Source: Conidiobolus incongruus B7586 (taxonomy: Eukaryota > Entomophthoromycota > Entomophthoromycetes > Entomophthorales > Conidiobolaceae). From it: DNA of 13,860 nt. Numbering within the stretch: position 1 is the stretch's first letter; every line of letters starts with the position of its first letter. The notes under the pieces are model-generated. The model did not search any database. It was not told where the DNA came from and worked only from the letters and a program-made list of their open reading frames with translations. The translations under genes were made by a program, and so were the position numbers. The stretch spans positions 1 through 13,860 of the forward strand of contig JNEM01007780.1 of assembly GCA_000697335.1 (NCBI GenBank), written 5' to 3'. Shown here in pieces: positions 7,013 to 13,860 of the stretch.

Positions 7013-8890
7013 TATTGAAAAGTATTATTAGTTTTATATAACAATATTATAATTTATATTATATTGAAAATAATTTTAATAAAATTAATAATTAATCTCT
7101 AGATTTTACTAAAATATTGAATATATAAAAATTAATATAAAATAATATTACAATCACAATATTTGATATTATTAATTATTTTTAAAATAATTTTATGAAT
7201 ATAAATTAAATTTTTAGATTCATATTATTGAAGATGATTGATATCTAAGTTCTAATTACCAAATATTATTTGTTTGAATAATAATGTTTATTAAGAATTT
7301 TTTATTTATATATCATTGATCACTATGATTAAAAAGGTTGGACAAAAGTAGTTTTGAATATATAAGGATAAGTTATCTATATATTTTCGAACTCAATAAT
7401 GTATCTAATAAAGTGAGATAATATTCGAATATATATATATTATAAATAATATCAACATGGTAGAGAATATACTTAATTATACCTAATTCTAAATCATAAG
7501 GTAAGTAAAGTGATGGTATACGAACATTTTACAAAAACAAAAAAATATTAAGGATTATTTTACCTCTTATATATATGAATGATATATAATTAAATATCCA
7601 TCGTTTATTAAATGACTCAGGTATACGCAATTGATTATTAGATGTTGAAGATAATTATTATGTGATTAAATTTAATATAATTTTTAATTACTTTAAGAGT
7701 TCACAGATATACTTAATAATAGTTCTTTACAAAAACATTATATGACATATTATAAGGATTCAAATCATATAATAGTTAAAATTACTTAATGACAAAAATA
7801 TGAACATATACTCTTTCTAATTTAATCATGTATCAAAATTAATGAAAAATCCATATAGCCCTGAGTAATTTGTATATTTAATTATAAAGCAGATTATATT
7901 ATATGAATAGAATTTTAACATCAATTTTTATTGTATTCAAAAAATTATTAAATATAAAATTAATAATAATAGTGTTTCTAAAAATGGGAAAATATATAAG
8001 TAAAAGTTAAAAATGGAATAATACCATTAAATAATGAAATAGCTTTGGTTAAGAATTAAAGATAACAAAAATGAAAAATAGTATCAAATTTAATAGTATT
8101 TGATAGGTATAGCCTCCAATTTTAGAGTAATAGTAGTTTACAGTCATTAGAAAATAATAATGAAATTTTAAAACAAGAACTTTTATTTTTCAATTCAATA
8201 TATATAAAAGATTTGCATTAAATGAGAATTTGATATAAATTTTAATATAAAAATTCAAAATTGATTGAATAATAAACATAGAAAAAAATATATTAAGACA
8301 TTTAAAAACTGGTCTATAAAAATTAAATTGAAAAAATATGATCAAATATAAGATTATCAAATTGTAGAAATTAGTATGAGAATTGATGTCTTTATTTGCA
8401 AATAAATCTGTTAATGGTTAAAATTAGATAAATACTTGTTATTAAGTTTATAATCAAAATGTTTTATTTATTATCCATCATATCAAATAACATTTAATCC
8501 ATATCACCATATGTATTAAGTTATTATTATTGATTAAAAAATTAACCCATAATAAAATTAATTAAGTTTAAATTTGTATAAATACTTCCATTCATCAAGT
8601 TGACTTTGATTCAAATCTAACATTCCAATTACCTTAATCAATCTTCATTGATAGTTCTATTCCTCCCAATATTATTTAGATTTTAATAATTATATATCGT
8701 GCTATTTATCAAATTATAATTTAAGTGTATATATCACTATTGTACATTTTTTGTAATTTTGTATTTTGTAACTTGGTTTTTTTATTGAGGATAGGATTTA
8801 CTAGGTTTTATAGGTAAATAATATTATTAAATATATTTTGATGTTTTTTATTAATAGCGATTAATTTTAGTCCTAATTTCCTCTTTAATA
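7013..8890. other. Long AT-rich intergenic gap, no supported gene
   Basis: All frames are broken at short intervals. Two TATA-like sites stand out: TATATAAGG at 7359-7367 and TATAAATA at 8577-8584, the latter followed by a somewhat C-richer 70 nt (8585-8660) resembling a leader, but neither is followed by a usable reading frame. A 31-codon open stretch around 8124-8218 (containing QSLENNNEILKQELLFF) is the most protein-like piece. It may be chance. I looked for a third C2 copy here and did not find one. Confidence 0.55.
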
Positions 8891-8896
8891 ACTAAA

Positions 8897-8982
8897 CCAA
8901 TTTATACCGTTTTAAGGTTATGATTAGTAAAGAGTAATAGTTTATAAATCAAATAGTTTGTATTTTATTTACTTATATAAAA
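8897..8982 (+). promoter_or_regulatory. Core promoter of the Eaf1/Vid21 gene
   Basis: A CCAAT box (8897-8901) is followed by a TATA box (TATAAAA, 8976-8982) 53 nt before the chosen ATG at 9035. That would place transcription start near 9005, with a leader of about 30 nt. The frame upstream of the ATG is open back to a TAA at 8978 but contains no other ATG. Confidence 0.5.
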
Positions 8983-9034
8983 TAGAATTCTCCTCCAAAG
9001 GCTAACCCTTTTACGAGAGGAATTGGACCAGGTG

Positions 9035-11993
9035 ATGGAATTCGTTAATAACCCGGAATGCCTTTTAGTAGACGATGAAGAAATCAATTCTGAAATTGCT
9101 TCGATTCAGCTTAATTTTAGAGTAATACAATATTATAATATATTTATTACCACAATAAATTAACAATTATTTTATTAGAAATGCAAAAAAATAAAACTCG
9201 GAAAACGTAGAGAAATGCCTATTCAGGTAACTATTTACAGAGTATATAAGTTTGGCTGATAAGCTAATATATATTATTAAGTCAGAGGAACCAATTGATG
9301 CTCTACCGCACATTCCTCCTAGAGTGATATCTGATTATCCTCATGACGTCAATGAGAGTTTGCATCCCAATTCTACATCGTCACCTTATCCCACTGTTCA
9401 TTCTATGCTAGAAACAAAACTTAAAAAATTAAAGAATAAATGCAAGAAAAAATCCCTGCATCACTCCAAAGATCCCAAATCGAGATTATCTAAAGGTCCA
9501 GAAAACATATTTGATTTGGGAAAATCAGCTAGCTTTAAGCCAAATATATCCTTACAGGATGCCAGTACCATTCATTCAAAAATTTCTCAACTCCGAACCT
9601 CAGGAAATTGGTCATTGGGGCAAAAGAATCCATTTTTCGATCCACCACGTCCCAAAACCCATTGGAATTACTTACTTGATGAAATGGAATTAATGTATAT
9701 AGATTTTACAGAAGAAAAAAAGTGGAAAAAAGTGGTAGCTATGATATTGGCATATGAAGCAAAGAGATGGCACGAGGTTGAAGATAAATCCACTCTCTGC
9801 ATTGTTCCTGGTCGTAAAAAATCTCAAAATTATCCATTTTCTATTTCTAACCATTTTGCTGCCTTAAGCTACCAAAACCATTATTACATGTCATTATATG
9901 AGCATAATATATTTGACTATAGTAATATACCTACCAATGGTGATGAAAGTATATCTTCCATGGATGTAAGCGTTAAGACTGAGCCAAATGATTCTTTAAA
10001 TTCTCTCAATTCGAATTCGCAACAATCTCAATCAACTATCACCACAAGTGTTCATCCAGCTGAAAGTATGTCTGATCAGGGATCTATCAACCCGGTATCA
10101 ATTGCACCACCTATTACTATTAAGTCAACTAGAGAAGAGAAGATAAATAATATTGATCTTCCATTATACACATTCAATCCAAATCCAGGAAATGATCTCT
10201 ATAAGAATCCTATTCACACCGAATATCTCTTTCCTGCCAATCCTTCTTTTGTTCGCTACCCATTGCAAGAAGAACCAATAGGATTTGATGGTTTACTTTC
10301 ATCCTCTGACTCGGAAGACAATTGCAAAGAAGTGTCACCTCCAGCTTCACCACTCACACATCCTTTTATGTCAACAACAAGCATCCCAGACTTGGAAGAA
10401 TCATCTACTTCATCAAGTCACATTGATGCAAAATCCAAAATATCACTTCCTGCCAAACGAGGATGGGATTCTAGTATGGATTCTCTTTTGTTGAAACTGG
10501 TGGGAATATTTTCATCTAACTGGAATTTGATCGCCGAAACAATTAACAGCCGGATTTCTCGTCATTTATCAAAGACTCCTGCAGAGTGCTCTAGTCGATT
10601 TGGAGTTTTATCTCAGACGGCAGTGCCATCGTATACAAAAGAAATTTATAGAGGCAATCTTTTAAAATCCGATATCTATCAAAAATCAAATACACTAGAT
10701 GCTAATCCAGACAAAAGAGATAGCAATTTTATTGAATTGATTAAAAAATATGGTCTTCGAAGCAATAAAGTCAAGATGGAGTCGCAGTCAACCAAAAATG
10801 GCACCCTCCACGAAACTCATGAGACGCTTGAGAAAAACTCAAGCTTATCAAATCCTATGGAAATGTCAATTAGAAAGTCGGACATCGATCGTCAACTTAA
10901 AGCTGCTCAGCAACAATTCCAGCGTTCATCCAATCCAATTGTCCAAGCTCAGTTTTTCTCACAAATTCCCACTGTTCAACAACCTGCTGCTAATGGCGCT
11001 GATCAAGCCACTGGTAATCCCACTCAGCAAATTCCTATACGTGTCCAACCAAATATGGCTGCTGGCTCTTATGTTCGTCCTGTTCCTCATCTGGGTATCA
11101 ACCATGGAAGACCTCTTGTTCTACCCCCTCGATCCGTCCCAGCCAATTGGCCCAATCAGCCCCCAGCCAATTTACCCAATCCTACATTAAATGTCAATAC
11201 TAATCCTACTGCTAACCCTAACCCTAATCCTAATCCAAATCCAAATCCAGTACAAAATCCATCTCAAAACCCAGCTGCCAATCCCAATATTGCTCAGCAG
11301 CCACAAGCAATAAACGTTCCCAATAATGCGATTCCAATAAATCCCTATCCTAATGCAGCAGGTTTGGCCAGGATTCCTATGCAAAGTCAATTTACCCCAG
11401 ACCAGCTTCAATACATTATTAGTAATAATATGATGCCTGGAATCAGACCTGGAGTAAATATTACCCCTGCTCATTTCGCAGCCTACATGAGTCAATTTGG
11501 AAGAATTAATAATCCATTAATGAATACGATGAGTCAGCAAAGTCCTACAGTCAATACTCCCAACCTTGCTCAAAATGGTAACCCTTCGACACCTCAACAA
11601 GGTCGTCCTGCAATGGCCCAGCAGATCAATCCTCAAGCCATTCAACTCTGGAGATTATTTATTTCGGGTCGTTTACCCAATCCAACACCCACTCAAATGG
11701 CTATAATTCAACAAATCCAGCTTATCAGTCAGAGACGCCTTCAAAACGAGATTCAAGCTTTATCCTTACAGGGAATGCGTCCCAATATGTCTAGAGCCAC
11801 ACCCGAAGTGAAAGTACCTATGGATCGAACTAATTTGTCCAATATATCTATGCAAAACAATGGTGAAGTTAAACCAAATGTAAACACCGCTAATCCTGGA
11901 GTTGTCCCAATGAATAGTTTACAAAATAACCAGAATGTAACACCCATGAATAATAATGGTACTCCTAATATGAATGTAAATATGCCTAAATAA
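9035..11993 (+). CDS. EAF1: Eaf1/Vid21-type NuA4 histone acetyltransferase scaffold (HSA + SANT)
   Basis: Proposed CDS is join(9035..9121, 9179..9226, 9282..11993), 948 residues. Eaf1/Vid21 is the platform subunit of the nuclear NuA4 complex, which acetylates histones H4 and H2A. The HSA domain, which binds actin and actin-related proteins, is at about residues 159-213 (RPKTHWNYLLDEMELMYIDF, then EEKKWKK...AKRWHE). A SANT/Myb domain follows at about 437-487 (GWDSSMDSLLLKLVGIFSSN, NWNLIAETINSR, then KTPAEC). Next come NFIELIKK, GTLHETHETLEKNSSLSNPM and MEMSIRKSDIDRQLKAAQQQ, which match the conserved Vid21 post-SANT segment as I remember it. The remaining 400 or so residues are Gln/Asn/Pro-rich, with an (NP)6 run, as in fungal homologues. 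There is no Snf2 helicase, which separates it from EP400/Swr1. The 220-residue HSA-SANT linker is Ser-rich and acidic. The N-terminal exon structure is predicted: intron 1 is well supported, intron 2 less so. S. pombe calls this gene vid21. Confidence 0.88.
9122..9178 (+). other. Intron 1 of the Eaf1/Vid21 gene
   Basis: AGA|GTAATA donor and TTATTAG acceptor give a 57-nt phase-0 intron, with a TTAAC branch-site match about 16 nt before the acceptor. Without splicing the first exon stops at TAA within 15 codons. Splicing joins SIQLNFR to KCKKIKLGKRREMPIQ, a basic stretch like the conserved RKRKLRE-type segment near the N-terminus of fungal Vid21 proteins. Confidence 0.7.
9227..9281 (+). other. 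Intron 2 of the Eaf1/Vid21 gene (boundaries less certain)
   Basis: CAG|GTAACT donor and ATTAAG acceptor define a 55-nt phase-0 intron with a CTAAT branch match about 15 nt before the acceptor. It joins EMPIQ to SEEPIDALPH. The frame must change here, because reading straight on from exon 2 meets a TGA at about 9257. An in-frame alternative is donor 9207 (GTAGAG) with acceptor 9285 (GTCAG), 79 nt. Donor 9207 with acceptor 9240 also keeps frame but leaves only 34 nt. The first option has the best donor and a length like the other introns. Confidence 0.55.
11214..11249 (+). repeat. In-frame (Asn-Pro)6 hexanucleotide repeat
   Basis: Six tandem AAY-CCN codon pairs encode NPNPNPNPNPNP at about residues 690-701 of the Eaf1/Vid21 protein, within a wider Asn/Pro-rich tract. 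The first units read AACCCT AACCCT and then drift to AATCCT and AATCCA, so the oldest or most recently expanded unit looks telomere-like. This is an intragenic coding repeat prone to length change. Confidence 0.85.
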
Positions 11994-13108
11994 TTTATCT
12001 TGTTAATTTATTAATCTTTTTTTTTAAATTTTAGCAGCAGTAATACCTATTCATTAGGCATATGATGTGTATTTCGTTTGCCAGTGAGTATTGGGAATTT
12101 GTAAAAATTATATAATAGCATAACTTGAATTTAAAGTAATGGTTTAATTACTGATACATGATGAATACTTGTGAATTAGCATAAATGATGTTTGAATTTA
12201 TGCCTAATAATTTGTACAGAATTTTAATGACCAAATGATCATTTTTATAAATATTGAAATTATATAGATTAAATATTATTTCTTCTAATTATCAAAATAA
12301 ACAATAAACTAACAATCTATATTGAATCATGGGCTAATCCAAGCAAATCATTGTGTAACTTTACCATTTTCTTATTACAACTTTATAAATTTTTAGTTTA
12401 ATTAATGGCCAACTCGAATCATCGTGTTTTGTTTAACAGATATATGAATACACAATGGCCTAATATTTGGATATTTATTTAAATACTCTGTCTAATATCA
12501 ATTATGTTTTATTTCAAGTTCAATTGATGATTACAATTTTAATTAAATTTCATATTCAATACCAATATTATGATTATTTAATTTATATTACTATTTGATA
12601 TAATAAAGTAGGAAAGATTTGAAAAAAAATAAACCAATGCAAGATATATATCATTATATGATTTATCAAATTATTTTCAATTATATATTTGAGGCATATC
12701 TTTTAATTGAATATATTTTTGCTTATATTTTAAACCAAATCATAGATTTTAATTTAAGGATTTAATAATTTTATCTTACACAGTTTTTAACTACAAATCA
12801 TTATATTAAATAAGAACTTAAGTTTCTAAATATATAAAAAATAAAAGATTATAAAATTTAATTTATTTTATTGATATTAATTAAGTTCAATATAAAGATT
12901 TATTAAAGTATTTCATTGTTAAAAAAAGACAAATTTTTATTAAATTATAATAATTATTAAAGATATTTTTTAAATTTTGATAGTTAGATTGAATAGGTAT
13001 GATAAATCTTAATATTACTTTGTAATTTAAATAATGGGAATTTTTTGCGATTGAAAAAAAATAAACATTTTAATATATACAAAGTAAAAATAAATATATA
13101 ATATAAAA
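11994..13108. other. AT-rich intergenic DNA between the Eaf1 gene and the mariner relic
   Basis: The first 100-200 nt should hold the 3'UTR of the Eaf1/Vid21 gene; a T-run follows the stop at 12017-12025. Beyond that all frames are closed and I see no RNA gene. The left end of the mariner element should lie between about 13020 and 13108, but I could not identify its terminal inverted repeat because its partner is outside the window. Confidence 0.55.
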
Positions 13109-13860
13109 TTAATAATTTCCTTTATTTCTAATAACTTTTTGCTATACTTTTGGCAAAGATCTAACACCTAAAAAACAGTTCTTTTTATTAAAGACTGAAA
13201 TTTGATGTTTCACAAACCAATTAAATTTTCCTGCAGAAATTTTCTTTCCTGCAAGCTAGTTTTTTAATTGCCCAAAACAATTATAATCACATGGGTTATA
13301 ATCTGGGGAATATACTGGATGTGGTAGTTTTTTTCCAGTTATTTTTAATTAGAAAGTTTTTTACAACTTTAGATTTATGTATTTTGCAATTATCATGCAA
13401 AATAATAGGTCTTCTCAAATTATATTGAGAATACCAATTAGAAATAGTTTTATTTAAAAAAGAAATATAAAGTTTACTATTAATGGATTTTCCTTTAGGA
13501 ACTAAATAAGAATAGCATATGCTATTATAATCCATTGCTACAATTAACATTCACTTATCAATAAAGTGCTTATTTAAAGGAATTTGTGGAGGGGGTTGAT
13601 TTGGTTTAATCCAACACCTTGATTTATGTTTTAGCAAAGGATTATATAAAGGAATCCAAGATTCATCAATTGCAATAATTTGCTGTAAAAGCCTTGGTTT
13701 CTGGTTATACCTTAGTAAGTTTTGTTTAGCAATAGCTACTCTAGCTTTTTTTTGAGCTTTAGTTAAATTATAAGGTACCCATTTTACATTTTTATTAATT
13801 AATTTTAATTTAAACTTTAATATATATAAAATACTTGTGTGACTAATATTAAAGCGTTTT
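13109..13860 (-). mobile_element. Decayed mariner (D,D34D) DNA transposon, transposase 5' end off the window
   Basis: Minus-strand reading gives, in order: the end of the helix-turn-helix region (FNISHTSILYILK), KWVPYNLTKAQKKARVAIA, IAIDESWIPLYNP (first catalytic Asp, codon 13665-13667), WIKPNQPPPQIP, MLIVAMDYNS, PKGKSINSKLYISFL, ILHDNCKIHKSK (second Asp, 13392-13394), LPHPVYSPDYNPCD (third Asp, 13286-13288), and a C-terminal LPKV-stop-QKVIRNKGNY. Exactly 34 residues separate the last two aspartates, as in mariner rather than Tc1. The copy is dead: TGA at 13551-13553, two TAGs in the C-terminal part, and one extra A in a seven-A run (around 13328-13334) that breaks the frame before LPHP. Mariner elements move by cut-and-paste into TA sites. 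The original stop is probably TAA at 13109-13111. Confidence 0.9.

Noticed and set aside
7359-7440. Third C2 copy suggested by a TATATAAGG box
   Set aside because: No sequence similar to the C2 gene lies at the expected distance downstream.
9207-9242. 14-34-nt mini-introns of the heterotrich-ciliate kind
   Set aside because: A 55-nt in-phase intron with branch site (9227-9281) matches the other introns in the window, so ultra-short introns are not needed.
11207-11234. Interstitial telomere repeat
   Set aside because: Only two exact CCCTAA-type units, in frame and grading into AATCCA; coding (NP)n explains it.
11187-11495. Minus-strand open frame opposite the Asn/Pro-rich tail of the Eaf1 gene
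   Set aside because: Its IWIWIRIRVRV run is simply the complement of the AAT-CCN repeat; it has no domain and lies inside a well-supported gene.

Overview
This is an AT-rich stretch of a nuclear eukaryotic genome. Intergenic DNA is extremely A+T-rich, genes are far apart, predicted introns are short (55-61 nt, GT..AG, with CTAAT/TTAAC-type branch sites), and TATA and CCAAT boxes sit where core promoters should be. The clearest gene encodes an Eaf1/Vid21-type NuA4 scaffold (HSA domain followed by a SANT domain, no helicase). That architecture is fungal. With the strong AT bias, the single-domain C2 protein and the mariner relic, I infer an early-diverging, AT-rich fungus (an Entomophthoromycotina-like lineage is possible). 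The phylum is a guess from general knowledge.

Layout: 1-1200 shows no gene. 1205-1480 looks like a promoter (CCAAT boxes, G-rich run, TATA box) but has no convincing gene behind it. 2048-2410 is a strong promoter with four CCAAT boxes in both orientations and a TATA box, then a likely 5'UTR intron (2409-2469), then an intronless gene for an unrecognised 500-residue protein (2471-3973). From 4.1 to 6.0 kb lie decayed genes: a weak coding-like scrap (4147-4284), a clear remnant of a small PH-like family protein (4992-5375), and a dead C2-domain gene (5608-5996). About 1 kb further on is an intact homologous 126-residue C2 gene (6597-6977), and the TATA-to-start distance is the same in both copies. 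After a 2-kb AT-rich gap comes the three-exon Eaf1/Vid21 gene (9035-11993). The window ends in a decayed mariner (D,D34D) transposase on the minus strand that runs off the right edge.

The genes do not form an obvious pathway. Eaf1 is a chromatin scaffold. The 500-residue protein has basic KKPR patches and long low-complexity linkers, so it may be nuclear. The C2 protein is probably membrane- or lipid-associated. The neighbourhood is best read as a gene-poor region where small gene families duplicate and die between conserved housekeeping genes. I see no clear previously undescribed multi-gene system. The best leads are the unrecognised C-terminal domain of the 500-residue protein, its dense CCAAT promoter, and the live/dead C2 pair. 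I found no virus-like or LTR element.
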